Shown here piece after piece: positions 52,048 to 61,198 of a stretch of DNA of 64,000 nucleotides. The stretch is from Nostoc sp. NIES-4103. Lineage in GTDB: Bacteria; Cyanobacteriota; Cyanobacteriia; Cyanobacteriales; Nostocaceae. Position 1 is the first letter of the stretch. The number at the start of each line of letters is the position of its first letter. The notes beneath the pieces are model-generated. The model saw only the letters and a list, made by a program, of their open reading frames with translations. It was not told where the DNA came from and did no database searches. The position numbers were made by a program, and so were the translations under genes. The stretch is taken from contig NZ_AP018288.1 in assembly GCF_002368335.1 (NCBI RefSeq), forward strand, positions 8,067,281-8,131,280. The letters run 5' to 3'.

Positions 52048-53493
52048 TCATCCTTTCACCACAGCAATGGGATGCAGACGTGCTACTTTACGGGCAATTC
52101 CTGCAAGGCTGACTACATTTACCACTCGGCTGACATCTTTGTATGCTTGGGGTGCTTCCTCAGCTAAACCAGACATGGAACCAGCGCGGATGCTAATACC
52201 TTCGTGTTCCAGTTCACCCTTGAGGCGATCGCCTTTAATTTCTCGCTTAGCTTTGTGACGACTCATCACCCGTCCCGCACCGTGACAACTCGAACCAAAT
52301 GACAGGCGATCGCTTGCTTGTGTCCCTACCAAAATCCAACTCTGCGTTCCCATGGAACCAGGAACGAGAACAGGCTGTCCTAAAGAACGATATTCCCCAG
52401 GTAAATCTGCAAATCCCGGGCCAAATGCTCGTGTTGCTCCCTTACGATGCACACAGACGGTCAGATTTTCTCCTTCAACTTCGTGGGTTTCAATTTTGGC
52501 CATGTTGTGAGCAATATCATAAACTTGGCGTAGTGTAGAGTTTTTTCTACCAAACACCTCCTGAAAACTTCGCCGCGTATGCGATGCTAAAACTTGGCGG
52601 TTAGCAAAGGCATAGTTGGCGGCTGACTTCATCGCAGCGAGATAAGCTTGTCCTTCTGGTGATTCAATTGGGGCACAAACTAATTCCCGGTCAGGTAAAT
52701 CAATCCCATAGCGGATGACTGCAAATTGCAAATCTTGTACATAATCAGTGCAGATTTGATGCCCAAAGCCACGAGAACCGCAATGAATTTGCACCGCTAA
52801 ACAACCTTCATACAAACCCATCACTTCTGCGGCCTCACGGTCAAAAACTTCCTCCACCACATCCACCTCTAGGAAGTGATTACCCGCGCCCAAGGTTCCC
52901 AATTGACCTTTACCTCGCTCTTTTGCCCGCTTACTTGCAGCATCTGGATCTGCCCCTTCCAGACAGCCGAATTCTTCTGTGCGTTCCAAATCTTCCGCTT
53001 CTGCATATCCCTGAGTTAGTGCCCAGTGTGCGCCTTGTAGACATATCTGGTTTAATTCTTCATTGTTCAGGGGGACGCTGCCTTTTTCTCCCACACCACT
53101 GGGACAATTACGATAAAGGACACTTGCCAAATCACTTAAATAAGGTTTAGCCTTCTTATACTCAATTGTAGATGTCAAAACACGCACACCACAGTTGATA
53201 TCATAACCGACTGCTCCTGGTGAGATAATTCCCCCTGGTACTCGTGTTGCCATTACCCCACCAATGGGCATCCCATAACCTTGGTGAACATCAGGCATAA
53301 CGACTACATGACCTACTAACCCAGGTAAACGGGCAACATTTACAGCTTGAGTTGTTGATAAATCTCCCAAGGCATCTTCAAGGATTTCCTCATCGGCAAA
53401 AATCCAGACAGGAACTTTCATATCTGGATGAAACGACGTAGGAATTTCCCATAAATAATCACTAATGCGGCGAAAATCTTGTTTGTTGACCAT
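52048..53493 (-). CDS. rtcB: RNA-splicing ligase RtcB
   Basis: 481 residues, complete. RtcB joins RNA ends carrying 2',3'-cyclic phosphate or 3'-phosphate to 5'-OH, using GTP and Mn2+. Visible signatures: MPDVHQGYGMPIGG, GYDINCGVR (Cys metal ligand), LGAGNHFLEV, VQIHCGSRG, CVHRKGATRAFGPG (guanylylation loop region), VPGSMGTQSWI and GSSCHGAGR. The archease gene lies 125 bases upstream on the same strand, the usual partner that activates RtcB. A low-complexity array sits between them (53520-53617). Confidence 0.97.
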   Translation of the reverse strand: MVNKQDFRRISDYLWEIPTSFHPDMKVPVWIFADEEILEDALGDLSTTQAVNVARLPGLVGHVVVMPDVHQGYGMPIGGVMATRVPGGIISPGAVGYDINCGVRVLTSTIEYKKAKPYLSDLASVLYRNCPSGVGEKGSVPLNNEELNQICLQGAHWALTQGYAEAEDLERTEEFGCLEGADPDAASKRAKERGKGQLGTLGAGNHFLEVDVVEEVFDREAAEVMGLYEGCLAVQIHCGSRGFGHQICTDYVQDLQFAVIRYGIDLPDRELVCAPIESPEGQAYLAAMKSAANYAFANRQVLASHTRRSFQEVFGRKNSTLRQVYDIAHNMAKIETHEVEGENLTVCVHRKGATRAFGPGFADLPGEYRSLGQPVLVPGSMGTQSWILVGTQASDRLSFGSSCHGAGRVMSRHKAKREIKGDRLKGELEHEGISIRAGSMSGLAEEAPQAYKDVSRVVNVVSLAGIARKVARLHPIAVVKG

Positions 53494-53519
53494 ATCCCCT
53501 CCTAGTTTGAGGATTTGGT

Positions 53520-53617
53520 AATGAATTGGGGATTGGGGAGCAGGGGAGCGGGGGAGCAGGGGTGCAGGGGTGCAGGGGAGAATAACTGTTGACTAATGAC
53601 TAATGACTAATGACTAA
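53520..53617. repeat. Tandem GGGGAGCA units and (TGACTAA)n array between archease and rtcB
   Basis: 53535-53580 is GGGGAGCAGGGG/GGGGTGCA tandem sequence; 53591-53617 holds about four TGACTAA units. These heptamer-type arrays are common between cyanobacterial genes and need not break the operon. Confidence 0.7.
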
Positions 53618-53618
53618 T

Positions 53619-54047
53619 TCAAACATCTAATACTAATGTAGCTTCCAATCCTGTTTCTGTTTGCTGAATTGAGAGATTGTGATAGGTGACTGCTTTAATA
53701 AATTTATTCCAATTTTGCACATGACCGCCTCTAACTTCTGCCTCTAGAGAGTGGACATCAAGATGCAAAATTTCAAATTGGTTAAATCCTAAGTTTTCAC
53801 TCTCATGTAGATACAAAAGTTCATTTAACCAGGCTACCAGTAGGCTTACATGGTCAATCCCTTGGAGTTGAATTTTTCGCTTAATAGAAGACTCTGAAGC
53901 TAGCTCGACATCTGCTAATGCATAAAGTGCGATCGCTGCTTGGATAAACAAGTCGGTTAAATTTTGTCCCCAAACGCGATAAGCCCAGTCAGCTGTATGC
54001 TCAACTTCTTCAAAGCCTGCAAAATTGAGAAAATTTGGACTGTTCAT
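53619..54047 (-). CDS. Archease
   Basis: 142 residues. GFEEVEHTADWAYRVWGQNL carries the conserved HTAD metal-binding motif; SLLVAWLNELLYLHESENLG and the C-terminal LEATLVLDV complete the family pattern. Archease speeds guanylylation of RtcB and allows multiple turnover. Co-directional with rtcB, 125 bases apart. It ends in the usual Asp-x-Val-type terminus. Confidence 0.92.
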   Translation of the reverse strand: MNSPNFLNFAGFEEVEHTADWAYRVWGQNLTDLFIQAAIALYALADVELASESSIKRKIQLQGIDHVSLLVAWLNELLYLHESENLGFNQFEILHLDVHSLEAEVRGGHVQNWNKFIKAVTYHNLSIQQTETGLEATLVLDV

Positions 54048-54237
54048 AAATTTCGCAGTTGAACAGTTAGCTATTTATTGTTTAACAGAGATGATCCCAT
54101 TTTATCAACGTTGGAGATTTACAACTGCTACAGAGAAATTTTAATTTATGTCCAAACACAACTAATTCCAATGAAGTTTAAAACAAATACAGTATTTATC
54201 TTTCCCCAAAGTAGCAAAAGAAGGATTAATGTCACGA

Positions 54238-54458
54238 CGGAAGCTGCTACAGACTGCGCGAAACACCGAAACGTGAAAGCAGAAGTTACTACAAAGAAGG
54301 CGGAAGCTGCTACAGACTGCGCGAAACACCGAAACGTGAAAGCGGAAGTTGCTACTGTGAAGACAAAAGCTGCTACAGACTGCGCGAAACACCGAAACGT
54401 GAAAGCAGAAGTTACTACAGGGAAGGCGGAAGCTGCTACAGGGAAAGCAGAACAGAGA
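54238..54458. repeat. 63-bp minisatellite built from 21-bp subunits
   Basis: Three tandem units begin GAAGCTGCTACAGACTGCGC at about 54240, 54303 and 54366. Each has a second 21-mer AAACACCGAAACGTGAAAGC and a third GAAGTTACTACAAAGAAGGC-like part; the first and third parts resemble each other. The array ends with a partial unit. It stays open in both directions (plus ORF 54078-54551, minus ORF 54146-54475). The repeat length, a multiple of three, explains this, so coding status is undecided. Confidence 0.75.
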
Positions 54459-54634
54459 AATTTATCGGTACACAAAAAGTTTTACTCAAATGATAAGTAT
54501 ATCAAGTCCGCCGAGCGCCACCCCCTACACCCTGCCACAAGCAAGGTTTGATGTTTTCAAGGGTGTCATTCCTCCCCCATGATAATCATCCTGCCCTTTT
54601 CGCTAAAATCAACATAAACGGGAAAAATCTTGCT

Positions 54635-55225
54635 ATGGTAGCCATCTCCCAACAACCGCAAAAAATGACCATTGAGGAATATCTCGCATGGGAACCTCAG
54701 CAAGAGCTTCGCTATGAATACGTCAACGGCGAAGTTTTTGCGATGACAGGTGGTACAATTCCTCACAATGATATTGCACTTAATTTTTACACAGCCTTAC
54801 GCCCACATTTACGTGCTAGAGGTTGCCGAGTCAATGTGTCGGACGTGAAAGTGCAAGTTACTCCTAAAAGTCCTTACTATTATCCTGATGTGATTGTCAG
54901 TTGCGACCCTCAAGACCTCAATGCTCTCAATTTTATCCAAAACCCGAAAATAATTGCCGAAGTTCTCTCCCCTGGTACAAGCAACAAAGATAGGGGGGAA
55001 AAATTCACTAATTATCTAAAAATTCCTTCTTTACAAGAATATTTATTGATAGATTCTCAAACAATCTCCGTCGAACGCTACTGTCGGGGAGAGGGAAGAA
55101 TGTGGTTTTACTATCCCTACACCCAAGGAGATATTATTACCTTATCCAGCATCAAATTTGAATTGGCGATCGCACTACTGTATGAAGATGTTGTATTAGC
55201 AGCAGAAGAAGAACAGAGTTTATAG
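54635..55225 (+). CDS. Uma2-family (DUF820) putative restriction-endonuclease-fold protein
   Basis: 196 residues from ATG 54635 (MVAISQQPQKMTIEEYLAWE); the upstream in-frame extension to 54548 lacks conservation. RYEYVNGEVFAMTGG, HNDIALNFYTALRPHLRARG, YYPDVIVSC (PD) and IIAEVLSPGTSNKDRGEKF (E-x-L) form the PD-(D/E)xK core typical of this large cyanobacterial family. The fold predicts nuclease activity but biological roles are unknown. Monocistronic. Confidence 0.88.
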   Translation: MVAISQQPQKMTIEEYLAWEPQQELRYEYVNGEVFAMTGGTIPHNDIALNFYTALRPHLRARGCRVNVSDVKVQVTPKSPYYYPDVIVSCDPQDLNALNFIQNPKIIAEVLSPGTSNKDRGEKFTNYLKIPSLQEYLLIDSQTISVERYCRGEGRMWFYYPYTQGDIITLSSIKFELAIALLYEDVVLAAEEEQSL

Positions 55226-55350
55226 TTTATAGAGAAGTTCTACCAGGAACTAGCAAGGAAGCTTGATGAGGTTATTGGGGTTGCTGATGGGGAGCTAATA
55301 TCTGTATTCTTAAAAGTGGATGATTGCAAAAGTAATAATACAAATTAAAT

Positions 55351-55992
55351 ATGTACAATTCCCAAGAAGACTTCACAAACGATGCTCTGTCCTGTGGTTC
55401 AACCTATTACTCAGATTCATCTCTGCAACCACAAAAGATAGATGTAGCTTATGCTATATATCAAAAAGCAAAGGCAGGCTCAGTTTTAGGTATTACCATT
55501 GTTGGACGTTTACAACTGAAAACTCAAGGAGCAGATGGTCAATTTGTCTTAATTCCCTCAGATGAAAGCTTCCCTAGCATTGATGAGGATATGAAAAAAA
55601 ATCTCTTAACTCTAGACGAAGATTTTAATCAACAAAGTGGTAGCATTTTGAGTTCAGAAAACTGGTCATTGCTTGCTAATGATGCATGGTTGCTAGGAGG
55701 CCTTCATGCACTGACTGAATTTCACTTTGCATCTCCGTTAAGATGGAGCAACCTTTGGGATGAAAATAAAAAAAGAATATCGGTGACTGCACGGGAAGTC
55801 ATAGGCATTACATCTTTTGGTTATCAATTGATTAGACCGCAGCCTAAACTTGAAGCGGTGGCTGTGTGTGTCAACGAACAAGAAGCCATAAACGCATCTT
55901 TATTGACATATAAAGAAAAAGTCAGAACTTATTTAACAGAAGATGCCTTACAACAGTTCTTCACATCACTTCCCAGTGAGGTGACTCAATAA
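55351..55992 (+). CDS. Hypothetical protein, 213 aa
   Basis: Soluble protein with no recognisable domain. Features: SVLGITIVGRLQLKTQGADG (beta strands), WSLLANDAWLLGGLHALTEF and WDENKKRISVTAREVIGITS. The length and even composition suggest a real gene. The 3' end lies against an ISAs1 relic (55992-56037), and the stop at 55990 is near that junction, so the C-terminus could be shortened. No ribosome-binding site is obvious. Confidence 0.55.
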   Translation: MYNSQEDFTNDALSCGSTYYSDSSLQPQKIDVAYAIYQKAKAGSVLGITIVGRLQLKTQGADGQFVLIPSDESFPSIDEDMKKNLLTLDEDFNQQSGSILSSENWSLLANDAWLLGGLHALTEFHFASPLRWSNLWDENKKRISVTAREVIGITSFGYQLIRPQPKLEAVAVCVNEQEAINASLLTYKEKVRTYLTEDALQQFFTSLPSEVTQ

Positions 55993-56037
55993 TATCATGT
56001 CCGTTTAAACACTTATGATACCTGTGGAGGTCGGTAA
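55992..56037 (-). pseudogene. 46-bp ISAs1 transposase fossil
   Basis: Reverse complement of bases 2-50 of this window with few differences; it encodes DLHRYHKCLNGHDI on the minus strand. It passes directly into a (TGGGTAA)n array. Only this trace of the element remains. Confidence 0.65.
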
Positions 56038-56140
56038 TGGGTAATGGGTAATGGGTAATGGGTACTGGGTAATGGGTAATGGGTAATGGGTAATGGGTAC
56101 TGGGTACTGGGTACTGGGTAATGGGTAATGGGTGAGATGT
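56037..56140. repeat. (TGGGTAA/TGGGTAC)n heptamer array
   Basis: About 14 tandem 7-bp units. It lies between the ISAs1 fossil and the 3' end of ftsH. Confidence 0.8.
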
Positions 56141-56191
56141 GATGACTAATAGTAAAATCCAATGCCCAATTCCCAATGCCCAATTCCCAAA

Positions 56192-58138
56192 CTAAAAAGT
56201 ATCTTTAGAAATATAGCCAGTTCGCAACCATTCATCCATTTCTGGGGGAGGCTGGACGCGGTGGAGTTGCGATCGCAATTCTTCTCCTTCTAAAACTTCT
56301 TTCTCCAATAGAGATTCTGCTGTTTCTACTAATAGTTCCCGATTATTTGCCAGAATTTTGAGGGCAATATGATGTGCGCCATCGACAATTTCTTTAACTT
56401 CTTTGTCGATTTGTTCGGCAATTGTGGCACTAACTACACGTCGAGGATTAGTTAACGCTTCTATAAACTGTTGTTGAATCTTCTCAAAGGCAATAGGGCC
56501 AAGTTTATTACTCATACCATAAAGCGTCACAAATCTATCTGCCAGTTCTGTGGCTGTTTGAATATCATCACTGGCACCAGTGGAAGTCCTAGCAAAAATT
56601 AACTCTTCTGCCGATCGCCCTCCCAAAAGTGTGACAATGCGACCGCGAATTTCATCTTCTGTCATCAAAAAGCGGTCTTCTTCTGGTAGTTGTAATGTGT
56701 AGCCTAAAGCACCTACACCACGAGGCACAACGGAGATTTTTTCCACGTTTCCAGCACCAGGCATCAGCGTCCCAATCAATGCATGTCCAACTTCGTGATA
56801 GGCGACTGTCTTTTTCTCAGTTTCATTTAGCACCCGTGACTTTTTCTCTAGTCCTGTCAAGACTCGCTCAATCGCTTCGTTAAAATCAGTCATTGTTACA
56901 GCTTCACGGTTGCTTCTAGCTGCTAATAGTGCTGCTTCGTTTACTAAGTTAGCTAAATCTGCGCCTGCAAACCCAGGAGTTCGGGCTGCCAACTTCGATA
57001 AATCTACATCAGATGCTAGTATCACATTTTTAGCGTGGATTTTGAGAATCGCTTGGCGACCAATTTTATCTGGGCGGTCTACCACAATTTGACGGTCAAA
57101 CCGACCAGGACGCAACAAGGCTGAGTCTAAAACTTCGGGACGGTTGGTAGCAGCCAGGAGAATTACACCAGCGTTAGCATTAAAACCATCCATCTCAGAG
57201 AGTAACTGGTTGAGTGTCTGTTCTCGCTCATCATTACCACCCATGATTGGGCCGCCACTAGTTCGTGATTTTCCCAAAGCATCCAATTCATCAATGAAAA
57301 CAATACAAGGTGCTTGCTGCTTGGCTTGCTCAAACAAATCGCGTACTCTAGCTGCACCCAGACCAACAAATAACTCAATAAACTCCGAACCAGAAATACT
57401 AAAGAAAGGAACTCCCGCTTCGCCTGCGATCGCTTTTGCCAATAATGTCTTTCCCGTTCCCGGAGGCCCCACCAGCAACACCCCTTTAGGAATTTTCGCT
57501 CCTAAGCGAGTATACTTACTAGCATTTTTTAGAAAATCCACAATCTCTTGTAGTTCTACTTTGGCTTCATCTACTCCCGCCACATCGTCGAATTTGACGT
57601 GCATAGTTCCTTGTGAGTAAATGCGAGCATTGCTCTTACCAATTTTCAAGGCTGCGGGGCCACCTATTTGACTGCGACTGAGCAAAAAGCCCCAAATGGC
57701 AAAGAAAATCAGCGGTGGTAAAATCCAGCTCAGTAAGGTAGCAAACCAACCCATACGACTGGGGGCTGGTGCAGAAAATTCTACTTGATGCTGTCGCAGA
57801 AGCTTTGGTAAATCTGAATCACTAGTCACTGGTATGGTAACAAACGTGTGTAGACGCTTTGCGTCTTGTTGTAAGACATCACGTTGCTTGTCTGGTTGGG
57901 CTGTTGGTTCTGGTTTGATTTCATACTCAATGCGTTCAGAACTGATGACAGCACGGCTAACTTTACCAGCTTCTACCTGAGAAACAAATTCACTATAGGG
58001 TACTCTGGGATAAAGAGGTTCTCCGAAGAGAAACAAATTCAAAAATATTAGTAATGCTAACCAGAGTATTAAACTAGCCCCAAGCTGTCTAGATTCAGCT
58101 GGTTTAACGTCGCGATCGCCATCAGTGTCAACTGGCAT
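56192..58138 (-). CDS. ftsH: ATP-dependent zinc metalloprotease FtsH
   Basis: 648 residues. Two N-terminal membrane helices (about 22-40 and 134-155) flank a roughly 90-residue extracytoplasmic domain. The AAA+ module has Walker A GPPGTGKT, Walker B IVFIDELDAL, and the second region of homology NRPEVLDSALLRPGRFDRQ. The zinc site is HEVGH with the third ligand Asp in ASDDIQTATELA. It degrades unassembled or damaged membrane proteins; in cyanobacteria FtsH complexes maintain photosystem II. Several paralogues are usual and this sequence does not show which. FVGLGAARVRDLF in place of the usual FVGVGASRVRDLF is a minor variation. Confidence 0.96.
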   Translation of the reverse strand: MPVDTDGDRDVKPAESRQLGASLILWLALLIFLNLFLFGEPLYPRVPYSEFVSQVEAGKVSRAVISSERIEYEIKPEPTAQPDKQRDVLQQDAKRLHTFVTIPVTSDSDLPKLLRQHQVEFSAPAPSRMGWFATLLSWILPPLIFFAIWGFLLSRSQIGGPAALKIGKSNARIYSQGTMHVKFDDVAGVDEAKVELQEIVDFLKNASKYTRLGAKIPKGVLLVGPPGTGKTLLAKAIAGEAGVPFFSISGSEFIELFVGLGAARVRDLFEQAKQQAPCIVFIDELDALGKSRTSGGPIMGGNDEREQTLNQLLSEMDGFNANAGVILLAATNRPEVLDSALLRPGRFDRQIVVDRPDKIGRQAILKIHAKNVILASDVDLSKLAARTPGFAGADLANLVNEAALLAARSNREAVTMTDFNEAIERVLTGLEKKSRVLNETEKKTVAYHEVGHALIGTLMPGAGNVEKISVVPRGVGALGYTLQLPEEDRFLMTEDEIRGRIVTLLGGRSAEELIFARTSTGASDDIQTATELADRFVTLYGMSNKLGPIAFEKIQQQFIEALTNPRRVVSATIAEQIDKEVKEIVDGAHHIALKILANNRELLVETAESLLEKEVLEGEELRSQLHRVQPPPEMDEWLRTGYISKDTF

Positions 58139-58149
58139 AATTGCTCCTA

Positions 58150-58255
58150 TTAATTATTCAGTCAACAGTCAATAGTCAATAGTCAATAGTCAATGGTCAA
58201 TGGTCAATAGTCAGTAGTCAGTAGTCAATAGTCAGTGGTCAGTGGTCATGAGGAA
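58150..58255. repeat. (AGTCAAT/AGTCAGT)n heptamer array
   Basis: About 13 tandem units between ftsH and the phosphoribosyltransferase gene, both on the minus strand. The array does not necessarily separate their transcription. Confidence 0.75.
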
Positions 58256-58260
58256 ATTAC

Positions 58261-58917
58261 TTACTTACTGGTTACAGCTGATCGCTTTGCCAATAAATCG
58301 CGTACTTCTTTGTCGCTGGTTTGTGAGAAGTCTTCATACCAAAGACCGATCGCATACATTGGTTCTGGTGTTGTCAAACAAATTACTTCGTCTACTTCGG
58401 CTCGTAATTGTTCGCAAGTTGTGGCTGGTGCGACCGGAACTGCTACAACAATTTTCTGGGCTTGCTGCGATCGCAATACGGCAATGGCAGCACGCATGGT
58501 TGCACTAGTGGCAATACCATCATCTATTAAAATTACGGTGCGATTTTTTACTTCAGGATGGGGGCGATCGCCACGATAGGCGCGATCGCGACGCTGTAAT
58601 TCCCGCAGTTCTTTTGCAGCGACTTCTTCAATGAGACGGCGGTCAATCCCCAAGGAATCTACAACTTCAGAATTTAACACCCGGACGCCTCCAGAAGCTA
58701 ACGCACCCATTGCCAGTTCTTCATGAGCAGGAACGCCAAGTTTTCTCACTAAACAAATGTCTAATGGCACATTCAGTGCCTTTGCTACTTCAAATGCTAC
58801 TGGCACACCACCACGGGGTAAACCTAACACCAATACATCTGTACGGTTAGCGTAGGCTGTGAGATGCTTTGCTAACATCTGACCAGCTTCAGTGCGATTC
58901 CGGAATTTAGTAGTCAT
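58261..58917 (-). CDS. Phosphoribosyltransferase (intact paralogue)
   Basis: 218 residues from ATG 58917 (MTTKFRNRTEAGQMLAKHL), with AAGGTG upstream as ribosome-binding site. VLVLGLPRGGVPVAFEVAKA is the first strand-loop, TVILIDDGIATSATMRAAIA the PRPP-binding acidic loop (here ATSAT where GTGAT is common), and MYAIGLWYEDFSQTSDKEV the C-terminal signature. The family is related to hypoxanthine or pyrimidine phosphoribosyltransferases, but members next to stress genes have no defined substrate. The broken paralogue at 34703-35009 lies next to a dienelactone-hydrolase-like gene. It is 122 bases upstream of ftsH. Confidence 0.9.
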   Translation of the reverse strand: MTTKFRNRTEAGQMLAKHLTAYANRTDVLVLGLPRGGVPVAFEVAKALNVPLDICLVRKLGVPAHEELAMGALASGGVRVLNSEVVDSLGIDRRLIEEVAAKELRELQRRDRAYRGDRPHPEVKNRTVILIDDGIATSATMRAAIAVLRSQQAQKIVVAVPVAPATTCEQLRAEVDEVICLTTPEPMYAIGLWYEDFSQTSDKEVRDLLAKRSAVTSK

Positions 58918-58956
58918 AATTAACACCTTTTGAGGATGAAAGCAAAGTGAATCCAA

Positions 58957-59608
58957 ATATTTTGCGGTTAACTAAGTTCATCCGTTCTTTGACCAAGCCC
59001 TGTTGGGGCGCACTGGCGTTGTAGGGCGTGGGGGAAGAGATAGCCCCAACAACCTTTGAATACAGAGCTACGTACTTCCAAGACGATTGCATTGTTTAAG
59101 GTTAATAGCCTCGTCCAATACCTTCCCTACACCCTACACCCTAAACCCTACACCCTGTTCATGACATAGCACTATCTCTATGTCTAACTTAGAATATAAT
59201 TTTGAGTAACTTGTGATTCTTGTGGCAACGTCCTGTTAATCGCAACAAAAATTAATTATGATTGCCGCTTTATTGAGTGAGGACGAGTTTATTAGGATGA
59301 CGGAGAAATTTATTTGTGTCCGCACTCATATTTACTTTTCTTGATTTTTCCCTACACCCTACACCCTACCCCCCACAACGCCAGTCCGCTCAAGTCGGGA
59401 GACCATGCGCGGCAGTCGCTCATGGGGAGCCACTGCGGTCTTGGGGTCTCACGCCACTTCCTTCAACGGGGGGAACCCCCGCAACGGAGTGGCTCCCCAA
59501 GTGGAGCAAGTGGCGTGGAGACCCCCTCTTGGCCGCGCTGCCGACGCTCCTGCGTCGCTAACGCTGCGCTAACACCACGCGGCTGGCTCCCCCACACCCT
59601 GTTTTCGG
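58957..59608. other. Intergenic region with repeats and a small gene remnant
   Basis: 59119-59160 and 59345-59375 hold CCCTACACCCTA heptamer arrays. ATG 59258 opens 28 codons (MIAALLSEDEFIRMTEKFIC...) that look like the surviving 5' end of an unidentified gene. 59453-59496 is the second copy of the CCTTCAACGGG/GCAACGGAGTGG repeat found at 23040. 59500-59585 is GC-rich repeat sequence (GCGCTGCCGACGCTCCTGCG) typical of cyanobacterial interspersed repeats. Confidence 0.5.
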
Positions 59609-61198
59609 TCAAGACTCAGGTTTTGTAAAAACTGCTCCTCCTGGCAAAGACTGTGGCGCCAAGGTCATTACCGACATGAGAGTTAACTGCATCAGTTCCA
59701 CATATGCCTCGATGTCAACTTGATCAGACAACAGCATATCTCGATAATCTTGCTTAATCTGACGCAATTTCTGAAGAGCAACATCTGGATCAGTCTGCAA
59801 GGTTGCCTGCCATTCATCTAGCAGCAATAAAGTATCCATGACAAACTTTCTGCGCTGCTTTTCTAAAATCAAGCGGCACTCATCAGAAAATGTCTGCGTT
59901 TTTTGTTGAAGTTGCTCGTAAATTTCTGTTGTCACAGCTCCATCGATAAACCTTAATCGATGCTCCTGTCTTAAATCTTCAATTCCTTTCAATGCCTCCT
60001 GGGGGTTTTCTGCCAACAATGTCTTGAGTTCAGCAACCCGGTTAACAGTTGTCGCCAGCAACTTTTGAGAACTTTGCTTGCGCCACTGTCCTATTAATAA
60101 TCCCACAGCACTAGTTGACAGTAAAATAAACACCCCGGCTTGCAGGTCATTATTATTTTGCCAATAACGAATAAAAGCTGCACGCGGATCTCCCTCCTCA
60201 AATACCTCCTGTGCTGCTGGGTGAATGTAAAACAGTCCTTTTCGTAGCGGTTCGATAGATTCTGTATTCTGAAGTTCTGGATAAAACTCGGAGTAAGTTC
60301 GAGCAGTGGAGATAATTGACCAACTAACCAGTCCAACCTTGTTTCCATCCATATCAGGACGAGTTACCAAAACTGCGGCTGTTGAGATAGTTGATACGTC
60401 CTGTTCTGGAACAGATGGACGTGAAGCGTAAGTTCCTATGGGCAATGTTGCGCTTTGATAGGAACCAGGCTCAAGAACTATTAAGTTATTGATTAAACTT
60501 TGTTGAATAGGGATGATTTTGAGATTAGGATTATTTGTAAATTGCTGCCGTAGTTTTTGATTAGCACCGAGACTTCCTACGTAGGCGATCGCATCTACCT
60601 GGCCAGCGTTCAATTTCTTAAACGCTGTATCCAAGTCTGAAGCATCCTCTTGAATTTTCAACTTGTCAGCTTTGATCAGTTGGCTAGTAGTAAAGCTAAT
60701 GCCGCTACCGGGTGTACCAATAGCCACGCGCTTACCTTCAAGATCAGCAAAACTCTTCAATCCTGAGTCTTTTCGGGTAATAATATGTACATACTCGTTA
60801 GCTAAAATTGCCACTGCTTGGATTTTTCCCTGCCGCATTTCAGGGCTTGCAATATCCAACTGCACCAAAGCAAAATCCACTTGACCTGACAGCAAACGTT
60901 GCAGATTTTCACGAGAACCTTGCGAGTCAAGATTGCGGACTTTTAATCCTACCGTTGTCTGAGTAGAATGACTAATTTGTTCGCCTACGCGGTTATAAAA
61001 GCCACCAGCAGTGCCACTAGACAGTGAAACACTATCAGGCTGAACACTACAACTGCTCAAAACCGATATCACAGTGCCGCTTGCTAAACCGCGTAAAATC
61101 AGAACAATTGCTCTAGGGCAACGCCTAGATTTCAATAATGACCCAAAAGAAAAAACCAATTGCTTTGGCCAGCTTTGTTTACCAGACAGTTCGGACAC
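59609..61198 (-). CDS. TAXI-family TRAP-type solute-binding lipoprotein with C-terminal membrane and helical region
   Basis: 529 residues. A lipobox (SVLSSC, about residue 50) follows a hydrophobic stretch. The TAXI periplasmic-binding domain spans about 55-330: LSSGTAGGFYNRVGEQIS, VDFALVQLDIASPEMRQGKI, VAIGTPGSGISFTTSQLIKA, GQVDAIAYVGSLGANQKLRQ and LRKGLFYIHPAAQEVFEEGD. A membrane helix (about 350-372, AGVFILLSTSAVGLLIG) and a long cytoplasmic helical tail follow. Classical TAXI proteins deliver substrates to TRAP permeases, but none is encoded nearby. The extra tail suggests a sensing or scaffold role, with ligand-induced signals passing inward. Ligand unknown. Confidence 0.85.
   Translation of the reverse strand: MSELSGKQSWPKQLVFSFGSLLKSRRCPRAIVLILRGLASGTVISVLSSCSVQPDSVSLSSGTAGGFYNRVGEQISHSTQTTVGLKVRNLDSQGSRENLQRLLSGQVDFALVQLDIASPEMRQGKIQAVAILANEYVHIITRKDSGLKSFADLEGKRVAIGTPGSGISFTTSQLIKADKLKIQEDASDLDTAFKKLNAGQVDAIAYVGSLGANQKLRQQFTNNPNLKIIPIQQSLINNLIVLEPGSYQSATLPIGTYASRPSVPEQDVSTISTAAVLVTRPDMDGNKVGLVSWSIISTARTYSEFYPELQNTESIEPLRKGLFYIHPAAQEVFEEGDPRAAFIRYWQNNNDLQAGVFILLSTSAVGLLIGQWRKQSSQKLLATTVNRVAELKTLLAENPQEALKGIEDLRQEHRLRFIDGAVTTEIYEQLQQKTQTFSDECRLILEKQRRKFVMDTLLLLDEWQATLQTDPDVALQKLRQIKQDYRDMLLSDQVDIEAYVELMQLTLMSVMTLAPQSLPGGAVFTKPES

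Noticed and set aside
54238..54458. Possible CRISPR array
   Set aside because: Units are contiguous, with no unique spacers between short repeats; it is a minisatellite.
57144..57620. 158-aa plus-strand ORF
   Set aside because: Antisense of the FtsH AAA+ domain, which is unambiguous.
59314..59628. 104-aa and 81-aa plus-strand ORFs
   Set aside because: They are translations of dispersed repeats with no start signal; the region is repeat DNA.
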